Assembly: GCF_040394755.1 (NCBI RefSeq)
Contig: NZ_JBEBRQ010000014.1
Source: Castellaniella defragrans_A
GTDB lineage: Bacteria > Pseudomonadota > Gammaproteobacteria > Burkholderiales > Burkholderiaceae_B
Length of the DNA stretch: 59,210 bases
Reading direction: 5' to 3' (one strand)
This document shows, in pieces, positions 10,135-19,050 of this stretch. Position numbers and translations under genes: made by a program. The notes under the pieces are model-generated. The model had not been told where the DNA came from. It did not search any database and saw only the letters and a program-made list of their open reading frames with translations. Within the stretch, counting starts at the first letter, position 1; the number at the start of each line of letters is the position of its first letter.

Positions 10135-12015
10135 ATGCCGAACTCCCAATCTCACCCCCTCTTTGTTGCCGAGCGCACCCGCTCGCATCGTCCGTCCGTC
10201 TGGGTGGTGCGCTGGCTGCTGGCCGCGACGGGGGTTGCCTTGCTGGCGGGAGTGCTCTGGGGGGTCGGCGCCTGGGCGCGGGAGCATGCTTTGCGGGATC
10301 TCGATGCGCAGGCCCGCGCCTCGGCGCAGCTGAGCCTGACGGCGTTGAGTCACAAGCTCGACAAGTACCGCGCGATTCCGCAGGTGCTGGCGCAGGACAC
10401 GGCCCTCGAAGCCGTGTTGGAATCTCCCACGCCGCGCGCGCTGGAGGATCTGAGCCGCCGGCTGGAGACGCTGGGCCGGGAGCTGGGGCCCGCCATTCTC
10501 TATGTTCTGGATGCGACGGGCTGGACGGTGTCGGCCAGCAACTGGCGCGAGCCGGACTCCTTCGTGGGGCATGATTATCGCTTCCGGCCGTATTTCAGGG
10601 ATGCCATGACTGGCCAGGACGGCGCGCATTTCGCCCTTGGGGTGGTGAGCCACAAGGCGGGCCTGTATCTGTCGCGCCGGATCGACGGCGCGCAGGGGCC
10701 GCTGGGCGTGGTCGTGCTCAAGATCGATTTCCGCGACCTGGAATCTGCCTGGGCCGACAGCGGTATGCCCCAGTTCGTGACCGATGGGCGCCAGGTGGTG
10801 TTGCTGGGCTATCCGCAGGACTGGCATTACCGGGTGGCGCGCCCCATGTCGCCGGTCGAGGCCGTCCAGGTCCGGGCCAGCCTGCAATTCGGCGCGGCGC
10901 CCCTGGATTTGCTGCCCCTGGACCCGCTGCTGGTGGGGGATGATCTGTCTGCGGCGCCGCTGCTGCGCCTGACGCGTCCGGCGGCTGGTCTGGAAAAAGG
11001 CACGCAAGTCCTGCACATCGAACAGGCGGTGGCGCACATGGACGGTTGGCGCCTGCATTTGCTCAAGCCCGTGTCGGCCCCGCTGGCGCAGGCCCGGCTG
11101 GCCGCCCAGGCCCTGGCTTTGCTGGTCCTGGCCGTTCTGACCATGGGGGGATGGTGGGCCACGTGGCGCTGGCGGCGGGCCCGGGCGCTCCTGGCGGCGC
11201 GCGATGCGCTCGAGGCCGAGGTCCGCGTGCGTACTGGCGAGTTGCGGCACGCCAACGCGCGCTTGCGCGACGAGATCGACGAGCGCCGCCGGACCGAGGC
11301 GCGCCTGCATGAGATGCAGGACGAGTTGGTTCAGGCCAACAAGCTTTCGCTGTTGGGGCAGGTGGTCGCGGGCGTGGCGCACGAAATCAACCAGCCCGTC
11401 GGGGCGATCCGGACTTATGCCGACAATGCAGGCGAATTTCTGTTGCGGGGCCAGCCCGACCGCGCGCGCGAGAACCTGTCGACGATTGCCCGGCTGACCG
11501 AGCGGATCGGCTGCATCACGCAGGAACTGCGGGCATTTTCACGCAAGCGGGCGGCCTGTGTGGCGTCGGTTGAACTCGACGCGGCGCTGGATGGCGCGCT
11601 GCTGCTGACGGGGCCGCGCCTGAGCCGGCAAGGCGTGCGCCTGGAGGATCGGCGCGCCGGTCCTTCGCCGCGGGTGCGGGCGGACGCCATGCGCCTGGAG
11701 CAGGTCTTTGTCAATTTGCTGCACAATGCGCTGGAGGCTCTGGTGGGCAGCGCGCATCCGTGCATCCGGCTCAATGTCGAGCGCGCCGGCGGGCGGATCC
11801 GGGTGCTGATCGAGGACAATGGGCCGGGCTTTTCCCCGGCGGTGCGCGAGCACCTGTTCACCCCTTTCTTCACCACCCGCGAGCAAGGCGTGGGGTTGGG
11901 TCTGGTGATTTCGCGCGACATCCTGGCCGAATTCGGTGGCACACTCCAGGTCCTCGACGTCCCGCAAGGCGCGGCGCTCGAGGTGACGCTGGCGGCGATG
12001 GAGGATACGGCATGA
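10135..12015 (+). CDS. dctB: C4-dicarboxylate sensor histidine kinase DctB
   Basis: 626 residues. An N-terminal membrane segment (about 26-47) is followed by a large periplasmic double-PAS sensor region and a second membrane segment (about 322-345). A coiled linker leads into the kinase core. The phosphorylated His is H416 in VAHEINQPVGAIRTYADNA; the N, G1 (EDNGPGFS) and G2 (GVGLGLVIS) boxes are all present. It detects dicarboxylates in the periplasm and phosphorylates DctD. The start is ATG 10135 with a weak GGAA that overlaps the second upstream palindrome. Its TGA overlaps the dctD ATG. Confidence 0.95.
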   Translation: MPNSQSHPLFVAERTRSHRPSVWVVRWLLAATGVALLAGVLWGVGAWAREHALRDLDAQARASAQLSLTALSHKLDKYRAIPQVLAQDTALEAVLESPTPRALEDLSRRLETLGRELGPAILYVLDATGWTVSASNWREPDSFVGHDYRFRPYFRDAMTGQDGAHFALGVVSHKAGLYLSRRIDGAQGPLGVVVLKIDFRDLESAWADSGMPQFVTDGRQVVLLGYPQDWHYRVARPMSPVEAVQVRASLQFGAAPLDLLPLDPLLVGDDLSAAPLLRLTRPAAGLEKGTQVLHIEQAVAHMDGWRLHLLKPVSAPLAQARLAAQALALLVLAVLTMGGWWATWRWRRARALLAARDALEAEVRVRTGELRHANARLRDEIDERRRTEARLHEMQDELVQANKLSLLGQVVAGVAHEINQPVGAIRTYADNAGEFLLRGQPDRARENLSTIARLTERIGCITQELRAFSRKRAACVASVELDAALDGALLLTGPRLSRQGVRLEDRRAGPSPRVRADAMRLEQVFVNLLHNALEALVGSAHPCIRLNVERAGGRIRVLIEDNGPGFSPAVREHLFTPFFTTREQGVGLGLVISRDILAEFGGTLQVLDVPQGAALEVTLAAMEDTA

Positions 12016-13403
12016 GTCCAATGGAAGTCTTGTTCGTGGATGACGATGCGGACGTGCGCGATGCGAATGCGCAGGCGCTCGATCTCCAGGGCGTGTCCGT
12101 GCGGGCCTGCGCGAGCGCGCGCGAGGCGTTGGACATCCTCACGGAGGCTTTCTCCGGTGTGCTGGTCACGGATGTGCGCATGGCCGATATGGACGGGTTG
12201 ACGCTGTTTCGCTGGGTGCAGCGTCTGGACCCTGAGATTCCCGTGATTCTGATTACCGGGCATGGGGACATCGAGATGGCGGTCGGCGCCATGCGCGAAG
12301 GCGCCTACGATTTCCTGTCCAAGCCTTATGCGCCCGAGCGGCTGCTGGCCGCCATCCGTCATGGCACGGCGCAGCGCCGGCTGGTTCTGGAAAATCGCCG
12401 GCTGCGGGCGCAGGCTGTGGGCGGCACTGACATTGCCGAATCGATGCTGATCGGCAATGCGCCGGCCATCGTGCAGATCCGCAAACTGCTGTGGCACGTG
12501 GCCGATGCCGATGTCGATGTGCTGGTGCATGGCGAGACCGGCAGCGGCAAAGAGGTCGTGGCCCAGGTCCTGCATCGGCTCAGCCGCCGCCGGGACGCCC
12601 CTTTCGTCGCCATCAACTGCGGCGCGCTGCCCGAATCCGTGATCGAGAGCGAGCTGTTCGGTCACGAGGCGGGCGCCTTCACCGGCGCGCAGAAACGCCG
12701 CGTTGGCCGCATCGAACACGCCGATGGCGGCACCTTGTTCCTCGATGAGATCGAGAGCATGTCGCCCGCGATGCAGGTGCGGCTGTTGCGGGTGCTGGAA
12801 ACGCGCCAGATCGCGCCGCTGGGGACCAACGAACAACGTGACGTGGACCTGCGCGTGATCGCCGCCACCAAGGCCGACCTGGGCGATCCAGCGATGCGCG
12901 CCCAGTTTCGCGAGGACTTGTACTACCGGCTCAATGTCGTGACGGTGAACATCCCGCCGCTGCGCGAGCGCCGCGAGGACATTCCGTTGCTGTTCACTCA
13001 TTTCGCGGACCTGGCCGCCCGCCGTTTCGGCTGCCCGGCGCCGCAGGCCGATCCGGCGTTGTGGCGCCAGATGATGAACCACGATTGGCCCGGCAACGTG
13101 CGCGAGCTGGCGCATTTCGTGGATCGCTGCGCGCTGGGCGTGCAGCAGGCGCCGCCCGGCGATGCGCCCGAGCTGGCGCCTCGGGCCGGCAGTCTGCCCG
13201 AGCGCGTCGAGCGCTATGAGGCCGAGCTGATCCGCGAGGCCCTGGCCGCGCATGGCGGCGAGATCCGCGGCACGCTCGAGGCCTTGGGGCTGCCGCGCAA
13301 GACGCTGTATGACAAGTTGCGCCGCTACGGGATCGACCGGCAGACTTATGTCCGCGGCGATGCTCATGTCGAGGAGGCGGTGGCGGGCGATCCCGAAACC
13401 TGA
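12012..13403 (+). CDS. dctD: Sigma-54-dependent response regulator DctD
   Basis: 463 residues in three domains. The receiver has the phospho-acceptor D54 in LVTDVRMADMDG. The AAA+ domain has Walker A GETGSGKE, an intact GAFTGA loop (residues 221-226) for sigma-54 contact and Walker B GGTLFLDEIESM. The Fis-type HTH at the end contains LEALGLPRKTLYDKLRRYG. ATG 12012 overlaps the dctB stop (ATGA), so the kinase and regulator are translationally coupled. Its expected target is the dctA promoter at 9979-9993. Confidence 0.95.
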   Translation: MSPMEVLFVDDDADVRDANAQALDLQGVSVRACASAREALDILTEAFSGVLVTDVRMADMDGLTLFRWVQRLDPEIPVILITGHGDIEMAVGAMREGAYDFLSKPYAPERLLAAIRHGTAQRRLVLENRRLRAQAVGGTDIAESMLIGNAPAIVQIRKLLWHVADADVDVLVHGETGSGKEVVAQVLHRLSRRRDAPFVAINCGALPESVIESELFGHEAGAFTGAQKRRVGRIEHADGGTLFLDEIESMSPAMQVRLLRVLETRQIAPLGTNEQRDVDLRVIAATKADLGDPAMRAQFREDLYYRLNVVTVNIPPLRERREDIPLLFTHFADLAARRFGCPAPQADPALWRQMMNHDWPGNVRELAHFVDRCALGVQQAPPGDAPELAPRAGSLPERVERYEAELIREALAAHGGEIRGTLEALGLPRKTLYDKLRRYGIDRQTYVRGDAHVEEAVAGDPET

Positions 13404-13461
13404 TTCCAGGCGTACGGGCGCGATATCCAGGCGGGGCTTTCGGCGCCGGACGCGGAAATTC

Positions 13462-14346
13462 TCAGGTGCCGGCGTGCTGGCGGAAGGCCTTGGGCGACAT
13501 GCCCGAGGCTTTTTTGAAGAATCGCGTGAAATACGCGGGGTCCGAGAATCCCAGCTCGTACGAGATCTCGCTGATGGTCATCGAGGTGTAGACCAGGTTA
13601 CGGCCTGCTTCCAGCAGCAGGCGTTCGTGGATGAGTTCCAGCGGGGACTTGCCGGCCTGGCCGCGTGTCACGGTGTTCAGGTGGGCCGGAGTGATCCCCA
13701 GGCTGCGGGCATAGTAGGCCACATCGTGATGGGCCGTATGCGAGCGGTCCAGCAATTCGCCGAAGCGGCGGAAGTGCTCGTGGCTGCGCGGCCGGGGAAT
13801 GATGCGCTGCCCGGTCGGATGGTTGCGCCGCAGCCAGACGTAGATCTGTGTGAGCAGCGCCTCGATCTGTATGCTGCGAAAGGGCGCGCGTGTGGTGTAT
13901 TCGGTGTTCAGGCGGGCAAAGGCATTGTGGATGTCATCCAGGTCGGCGCGCTGCTCCAGCACATGAACATGGGGCAGGGCCGGCAGCGAGGCGCTTTCGT
14001 CGAGATTGCGTGAAAGCTGCGCGAGCAGCGGGTAGGCGATCGTCATCACATAGCCCTGACAGTCATGGTCGAACTCGAAGCCGTGGACGAAAGTTTGCGG
14101 GATCTCGACGACCCGGCGCGGCGTCAGCCAGTGGCGGCGCTCGTCGATCTGCACGATCGCATTGCCCTGGTGCAGGTACAGGATCTGGTAGAGGCCGGTG
14201 TGCCGGTGGGGCCGGATGTGCCAATCGTGCAATTTGCTGCGCGCGGCGATGGTTTCACAGTGGACCAGATCCGGCGTGGGCCATTCCTCATGACCGCCGT
14301 ACAGTTTGAAGATCGGAACCCGATGCGTGTATTCCATGCCCGTCAT
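13462..14346 (-). CDS. AraC family regulator (PobR-like), copy 1
   Basis: 294 residues. The N-terminal half is a cupin-like effector domain (HDWHIRPHRHTGLYQILYL, then a PQTFVHGFEF segment). The C-terminal ~100 residues hold two HTH motifs, ending SYELGFSDPAYFTRFFKKASGMSPKAFRQ, the AraC signature. This layout is typical of regulators of aromatic acid catabolism such as PobR. The start codon is one base past the stop of the next gene upstream, so the two regulators form an operon, divergent from the ring-cleavage genes at 15477. Met4 (14337) is an alternative start. The effector is unknown; a hydroxybenzoate-type acid is a reasonable guess. Confidence 0.85.
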   Translation of the reverse strand: MTGMEYTHRVPIFKLYGGHEEWPTPDLVHCETIAARSKLHDWHIRPHRHTGLYQILYLHQGNAIVQIDERRHWLTPRRVVEIPQTFVHGFEFDHDCQGYVMTIAYPLLAQLSRNLDESASLPALPHVHVLEQRADLDDIHNAFARLNTEYTTRAPFRSIQIEALLTQIYVWLRRNHPTGQRIIPRPRSHEHFRRFGELLDRSHTAHHDVAYYARSLGITPAHLNTVTRGQAGKSPLELIHERLLLEAGRNLVYTSMTISEISYELGFSDPAYFTRFFKKASGMSPKAFRQHAGT

Positions 14347-14347
14347 G

Positions 14348-15337
14348 TCAGCGAGGGCGTTCGGCCGTTCGCGGCATTGCCGCCGTTTCCGGCGCGGCGC
14401 TCGAAGAAGGCTCCAGGGAAAGGGTGAGCCGCCGGAATTCCTTGGGGGATCGGCCCGACACGCGCTTGAAAAAACGGGTGAAATACCCGGGGTCGGAAAA
14501 GCCGAGCGAGTCCGAGATGGTGCTGATGGTCCGGGGGGTATAGATCAGTTCCCGGCGCGCCTCCAGCAGAAGGCGCTCGTGGATCAGTTGCAGGGCCGAC
14601 TTGCCGCCCAGAGCCTGGGTGATGACGTTGAGGTGCGCGGCGGTGATTCCCAGGCGCAAAGCGTACCAGCCCACTTTGTGCTGGGTCCTGTAGTGGCTTT
14701 CGATCAATTGCGTGAAACGGGCGAGGTGGAGGTTGCCGGAACCTTGGCCGTGGGTAGCGGCGCAGGGCTCCCCGCCACGATTGGCTGAGTCCCGGCGGTG
14801 CACCCAGGCGAGGATGCATGAGAGCAGGGCGTCGAGCAGGGCGCTGCGCTGCGGCGAATAAGCGCTGCGATATTCCTGGTTCAGGCGGATGAACGACAGA
14901 TGCGCATGGCGGCTTTCATCATCCTCGCCGAGCGTGAGAAACGAGGGGTCGGGCAGGGAGGTCAGGGTCAGGCCCATGCGCTCGCAGATCTGGGCCATCA
15001 GGCCATAAGTGATGGTCAGGATGTAGCCCTGGGCGTTCGGGTCGAACTGGAAACCATGCACCGTCATCTGGGGCACCAGGACCATCTGGCCGCCGTTCAT
15101 GGCGCGCGTCGAACCGTCCAGATGCACCATGACATGACCGGTTTCCAGGCAGAGGATCTGAAAGAGATCCGCGTGCTTGTGCGGTTTGACGTGCCAATTG
15201 TGCAGTTTTTCCTGCGCGGCGATTGTTTCGCAGTACATCGAGTCCGGCGTCGTCCAGACATTGCCGTAACCGTAGAGTTTATATATGGGAATCGATGTGT
15301 GATCGCGGGCAGGCGGGCCAGGGTGCAAGCTATCCAA
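14348..15337 (-). CDS. AraC family regulator (PobR-like), copy 2
   Basis: 329 residues, clearly paralogous to the neighbouring regulator: shared YKLYG..., CETIAA..KLH.WH..PH.H, FQILCLE and C-terminal SDSLGFSDPGYFTRFFKRVSGRSPKEFR. It carries a longer C-terminal tail of low complexity (SLEPSSSAAPETAA). As first gene of the pair it faces the ligA/ligB-type genes across a 139-bp divergent region holding an AT palindrome and a small inverted repeat. It is the best candidate to control the ring-cleavage genes at 15477-16687. Confidence 0.85.
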   Translation of the reverse strand: MDSLHPGPPARDHTSIPIYKLYGYGNVWTTPDSMYCETIAAQEKLHNWHVKPHKHADLFQILCLETGHVMVHLDGSTRAMNGGQMVLVPQMTVHGFQFDPNAQGYILTITYGLMAQICERMGLTLTSLPDPSFLTLGEDDESRHAHLSFIRLNQEYRSAYSPQRSALLDALLSCILAWVHRRDSANRGGEPCAATHGQGSGNLHLARFTQLIESHYRTQHKVGWYALRLGITAAHLNVITQALGGKSALQLIHERLLLEARRELIYTPRTISTISDSLGFSDPGYFTRFFKRVSGRSPKEFRRLTLSLEPSSSAAPETAAMPRTAERPR

Positions 15338-15355
15338 GGGTTTTCCCTCAATAAC

Positions 15356-15460
15356 CTAATATATTAGAAATGTACTTTTTTTAGGAAGAAAAGTCCATTT
15401 TGCCGCGTGCCGGGCGGGTTCATCATAGGCGTGTCCTGAAAACCAGTGCCTGCAAGGCAC
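15356..15460. promoter_or_regulatory. Divergent control region between AraC gene and ring-cleavage genes
   Basis: A perfect AT palindrome CTAATATATTAG lies at 15356-15367, just upstream of the AraC start, and could hold its -10 region. GTGCCT-gca-AGGCAC (15446-15460) is an inverted repeat in the leader of the dioxygenase genes, about 10 bases before their ribosome binding site. No confident -35/-10 pair was identified for the forward genes. Confidence 0.4.
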
Positions 15461-15476
15461 GCCCAAGGAGACACGC

Positions 15477-15830
15477 ATGAGTACCGCCCGACCCAAGCGG
15501 GAGATTCCGGGAACCGTCATTTTCGACGGCGACCAGGCCCGCATCGGCTATGCCCTGAACAAAATGTGCTTCAGCTTCAATTCAGCCGAATGCCGCGAGG
15601 CGTTTCAGCGCGACGAGGAAGCCTACATGAGCAAGTACCGGCTCAATGACGCGCAAAAGCAGGCCATCCGCAATCGCAACGTGCTGGCGCTGATCGCGGC
15701 CGGCGGCCATCCCTATTATCTGGCGAAATTCGCCGGCATCTTCAAACTCGACATGCAGGACATCGGCGCGCAGCAGACCGGCATGACCAAAGAGGCCTTC
15801 CAGGCCAAACTCATCGCAGCGGGGCAATGA
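15477..15830 (+). CDS. Extradiol ring-cleavage dioxygenase, small (LigA-type) subunit, set 1
   Basis: 117 residues, matching the alpha subunit of protocatechuate 4,5-dioxygenase (LigA fold). Recognisable parts are PGTVIFDGDQARIGYALNKM, the helical middle and the GGHPYYLAKFAGIF segment, with the QTGMTKEAF end. It caps the active site of the large subunit. AAGGAGA precedes the ATG. Its stop overlaps the start of the large-subunit gene (ATGA). Compared with the second copy at 26695 it is clearly diverged (FSFNSAECREAF here, MSLMKAENRARF there), so the two sets are not a recent duplication. Confidence 0.85.
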   Translation: MSTARPKREIPGTVIFDGDQARIGYALNKMCFSFNSAECREAFQRDEEAYMSKYRLNDAQKQAIRNRNVLALIAAGGHPYYLAKFAGIFKLDMQDIGAQQTGMTKEAFQAKLIAAGQ

Positions 15831-16687
15831 ACATGGCTCAGATCATCGGCAGCGTCAGCACTTCCCACGTCCCGGCCATCGGCGGGGCGATCGCCCGCAA
15901 CCTCCAGCAGGAACCCTACTGGAAACCCTTTTTCGACGGCTATCCCGCCGCGCGCCAGTGGGTGCGCGAGGCCCGTCCCGATGTGGTCGTGATTCTCCAT
16001 AACGATCACGGCCTGAACTTCTTCCTCGACAAGATGCCCACTTTTTCCGTGGGCGCCGCGACGGTCTACGAGACCGCCGACGAAGGCTGGGGCATCCCGG
16101 CCCTGACGCCGGTCCCCGGCAATCCCGAATTGGCCTGGCACATGATCGAGGCCCTCGTGGCCGACGAGTTCGACATCACCACTTGCCAGGAGGCATTCAT
16201 CGACCATGCGGTGTCCTTGCCGCTGGCCCTGTTGTGGCCTGAACACCAGGCGCGCGGCGAATGGCCGGTCGAGATCGTGCCCGTGTGCATCAACACCGTG
16301 CAGGCGCCATTTCCCTCGGCTTCGCGCTGCTGGCGTCTGGGGCAATCCATCGGCCGCGCCATCCAGTCCTGGGACAGCGACAAGCGCGTGCTGATCATTG
16401 CCAGCGGCGGTCTGTCGCACCAGCTCGATGGCGAGCGCGCGGGTTTTCTCAACAAGGAATTCGACCTGAAGTTCATGGACAGTCTGGTCAATGATCCACA
16501 GTGGGTCACCCAGTACTCGAACGAGGAACTGGTCGATTTCACCGGCACCCAGGGCATCGAGCTGTTGATGTGGGTGGCGGCGCGCGGCGCGCTCGACGGG
16601 GCCGCCGCCGTGACCAAAAAGCATGCCAACTATCACATCCCCATCTCGAATACGGCGACCGGGCTGCTGGTTCTCGAGGCAGCGTAG
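15827..16687 (+). CDS. Extradiol ring-cleavage dioxygenase, large (LigB-type) subunit, set 1
   Basis: 286 residues, a class III (LigB superfamily) extradiol dioxygenase. Predicted iron ligands are present: H14 in STSHVPAIG, H61 in HNDHG and the Glu in GIELLMW (equivalent to LigB E242). GGLSHQLDGERAG carries the catalytic His. The protein is well diverged from classical LigB (HNDHGLNFFLDKMPTFSVGA, no GWGPRPVP segment), while the copy at 27084 is close to it. The substrate could be protocatechuate, gallate or an O-methylated relative; the sequence does not decide. Met3 (15833) is an alternative start. A strong hairpin follows at 16716. Confidence 0.85.
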   Translation: MNMAQIIGSVSTSHVPAIGGAIARNLQQEPYWKPFFDGYPAARQWVREARPDVVVILHNDHGLNFFLDKMPTFSVGAATVYETADEGWGIPALTPVPGNPELAWHMIEALVADEFDITTCQEAFIDHAVSLPLALLWPEHQARGEWPVEIVPVCINTVQAPFPSASRCWRLGQSIGRAIQSWDSDKRVLIIASGGLSHQLDGERAGFLNKEFDLKFMDSLVNDPQWVTQYSNEELVDFTGTQGIELLMWVAARGALDGAAAVTKKHANYHIPISNTATGLLVLEAA

Positions 16688-16715
16688 TATCCTGCTGTAG
16701 CGGGATCTCGCCGGG

Positions 16716-16745
16716 CCGCCGGGGACGCAACAGCGTCCCTGGCGG
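16716..16745 (+). terminator. Strong GC hairpin after the first dioxygenase pair
   Basis: A 13-bp stem (CCGCCGGGGACGC / GCGTCCCTGGCGG, one G-U pair) with the loop AACA. No long T-run follows, so this may be a weak or factor-assisted terminator or an mRNA 3'-end stabiliser. Confidence 0.6.
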
Positions 16746-16895
16746 TTCGGTCATTGCGCGATCGCTTTCTGGTGGATTGGGAAAACCATGATTGGAACTG
16801 CGGATGCATCGGGGGCAGGGGACACCTGGGGTATGCTTGGCGGGTGCGCGGCATGCTTCCTGAGCGGTGGCGGGCTGTGCGGTTCCTGTTCATCC

Positions 16896-17858
16896 ATGAC
16901 TTTTCCCATGCCAGAATTTTCCGTCAGAGTCGCCGACAAGCGCCGCGAGGCGCAGGACGTCGTCAGTCTCGAACTGGTCGATCCCCATGACGCGCCCTTG
17001 CCGGCCTTCACCGCAGGCGCGCACATCGACGTGCATCTGCCCGGCGGTCTCATCCGCCAGTATTCCCTGTTGAACGATTGCGCCGAGCGCCGGCGCTACC
17101 GGATCGGCGTGCTGCGCGAGGTCCGGTCCCGCGGCGGTTCAGTCGCCTTGCACGATCAGGTCCAGGTGGGCGACCTCCTGCGCATCAGCGCGCCGCGCAA
17201 CCGCTTCGCCCTGACACCGGCGCGGCACAGCCTGCTGCTGGCCGGCGGCATCGGGGTGACGCCGTTGCTCTGCATGGCCCGCTGCTTGCAGGCGGCGGGC
17301 GCTGGCTTTGAATTCCATTACAGTTGCCGGACCCGGGTGCGCGCCGCCTTCCTGGATGATCCGGTCCTGGCCGCGCACGCGCGGCTGCATTTCGACGACG
17401 AGCCGCAAACGGCGCTGGATCTGCCGGCCCTGTTCGCGGGCGCCGATGCGGACACCCATGTCTACGTGTGCGGTCCGGCGGGCTTCATCGATGCCGCCGT
17501 CGCCCAGGCGCGGGCGGCGGGGTTCGAGGATGCGCGCATTCATTTCGAGCGCTTCGCCGCCGCCGCGCACCTGGAGCCGGCCCAGGGGGACCAGCCTTTC
17601 CAGGTGCGGCTGGCCAGCACCGGCGAGGTTTTCGACATTCCCGCCGACGAGCCGGTGACCAAGGTGCTCGACCGTCACGGGGTTTTCATTCCCGTGTCCT
17701 GCGAGGAGGGCATTTGCGGGACCTGTCTGACCGGCGTGGTCGAGGGCGTCCCGGATCACCGCGACAGCTACCTCACCGACGCGGAGCATGCCGCCGGCGA
17801 CCAGTTCACGCCGTGCTGTTCGCGGTCAAAGACGCCGGTGCTGGTGATCGATCTCTAG
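16896..17858 (+). CDS. Phthalate-dioxygenase-family reductase (VanB-like), orphan
   Basis: 320 residues with FMN/FAD, NAD and plant-type ferredoxin domains in that order. Visible parts: flavin-binding RQYSLLNDCAERRRYRIGVL, nucleotide loop LLAGGIGVTPLLCMA, CGPAGFIDAA, and the [2Fe-2S] Cys pattern C269-x4-C274-x2-C277-x29-C307. Such reductases feed electrons from NADH to a Rieske oxygenase, for example vanillate O-demethylase. No Rieske oxygenase gene is in this window. The start is uncertain: Met at 16896 or 16908 gives a family-like N-terminus (MPEFSVRVADKRREAQDVVSL), but neither has a good ribosome binding site. The frame is open to 16788 without family-like sequence. Confidence 0.85.
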   Translation: MTFPMPEFSVRVADKRREAQDVVSLELVDPHDAPLPAFTAGAHIDVHLPGGLIRQYSLLNDCAERRRYRIGVLREVRSRGGSVALHDQVQVGDLLRISAPRNRFALTPARHSLLLAGGIGVTPLLCMARCLQAAGAGFEFHYSCRTRVRAAFLDDPVLAAHARLHFDDEPQTALDLPALFAGADADTHVYVCGPAGFIDAAVAQARAAGFEDARIHFERFAAAAHLEPAQGDQPFQVRLASTGEVFDIPADEPVTKVLDRHGVFIPVSCEEGICGTCLTGVVEGVPDHRDSYLTDAEHAAGDQFTPCCSRSKTPVLVIDL

Positions 17859-17875
17859 CCATCCATGGGCGTGTC

Positions 17876-18925
17876 ATGCCCGTCGCACAAATAAAAAACA
17901 TGAAACCCAGCAGCAAAAAGAAAAAGCAGGTATTGGGCAAGAAGAAACCGGCGGCGGTGGTCAATCCCCACGGCCCCTGGACCCCGTCTTCGCCCGCCAC
18001 CAATGTGCCGCCGCGCATCACAGGCCAGTTCGTCGCCATGGGACAAGCCGTACTGGTGTTGCGCAGGCCGCAGTTCGCTACGATTCATGTGATGGATGCA
18101 AAGTTCTACATGTTCATGCTTTTGGCGTTTTCTCCGGTGTTGTTGTACATGATGTGGGAAATGGACTTGGAATTCGATATGGGTCCAGGCGCGCCCGGGC
18201 CGAACACGATGTTTGTGCTCGGTGTCTTTATGTTCATATTTGGATTCGGCGCGCTGCTTGCCAGAAGGCTGCGCATCTTGAAGCGCATGAACCATGCCTA
18301 TTTCAACCGGCACACCCAGCGGATTTACATCAAGACAGGCGCCGATCTCTGGGAGGGCGAGTGGCATGGCGTGCAGGCCGACTCCGATTCGTTCACGGAA
18401 TTTGCCTTTGGCGGCTCGCATTTCAGCTCGGTGACTCGCCATACCATCAATTTGCTGGTACCCAAGATCGGTCCCATGCCGCCCCGCTACCGTACACGCA
18501 AGAAAATCCCGCCTGGCATGTTTCCGCTGGCGATCATGCGCAACAATGACGGCGCCTATCGTGCGGCCGAGGTATGGGAATACATTCGTGCGTTCATGGC
18601 GCATGGCCCCGAGGGCCTGCCCATTCCCGCCGAGCCCGACTGGCTGGAGCTGCCCGGCGAAAAAATCGTGCTGACGCCCCGCGAGGCCTGGCGCCGTCAC
18701 GTCCCCTGGCGCAATGGCGCCCTGGGCGAACGGCAGGTCAAGAAAAACTTCCTGCTGCCGCTCTGGGCCGCCCTGTTCCCGATCCTGATGCCGATTTCGC
18801 TGTGCTGGTGGCTGCTGTGCCGCATTTTTCGCGTCGGTACGCCCGTGCCGCCGCCGCAGGCGCTGCAAGGCGAAACCGGGCCGCTGGTCACGATCGACAT
18901 GGCCAGCCGGGGCATCCGGCCTTGA
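17876..18925 (+). CDS. Membrane protein of unknown function
   Basis: 349 residues. The N-terminus is very basic (KPSSKKKKQVLGKKKP). Two membrane segments lie close together at about 78-95 and 104-123, followed by a cytoplasmic region with FNRHTQRIYI...WEGEWHG and a C-terminal hydrophobic stretch (FLLPLWAALFPILMPISLCWWLL, split here only by naming). The overall look, membrane hairpin then a strand-rich region with NRHTQ..Y, reminds me of DUF6708-type proteins found near type VI secretion genes, but I cannot confirm this. Start ATG 17876 was chosen because it follows the reductase stop by 17 bases; Met9 (17900) is possible. Base use (more AT around 18080-18300) differs from its neighbours. Confidence 0.6.
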   Translation: MPVAQIKNMKPSSKKKKQVLGKKKPAAVVNPHGPWTPSSPATNVPPRITGQFVAMGQAVLVLRRPQFATIHVMDAKFYMFMLLAFSPVLLYMMWEMDLEFDMGPGAPGPNTMFVLGVFMFIFGFGALLARRLRILKRMNHAYFNRHTQRIYIKTGADLWEGEWHGVQADSDSFTEFAFGGSHFSSVTRHTINLLVPKIGPMPPRYRTRKKIPPGMFPLAIMRNNDGAYRAAEVWEYIRAFMAHGPEGLPIPAEPDWLELPGEKIVLTPREAWRRHVPWRNGALGERQVKKNFLLPLWAALFPILMPISLCWWLLCRIFRVGTPVPPPQALQGETGPLVTIDMASRGIRP

Positions 18926-19050
18926 TGGCGCGAGGCCATCCGCATGTATGTTGCGTCAAGGGTCTCCATCGCCCCCATAGCACCCCGGCATAGCTGTTAG
19001 TCCGGGCGCTGGCTTAACAAGCGGCGGGCCTGCCCGCATAATGATCCGCT

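Noticed and set aside
16788..16895. N-terminal extension of the VanB-like reductase with Gly/Cys-rich sequence
   Set aside because: The reading frame is open but the 36 extra residues have no family-like sequence or ribosome binding site.
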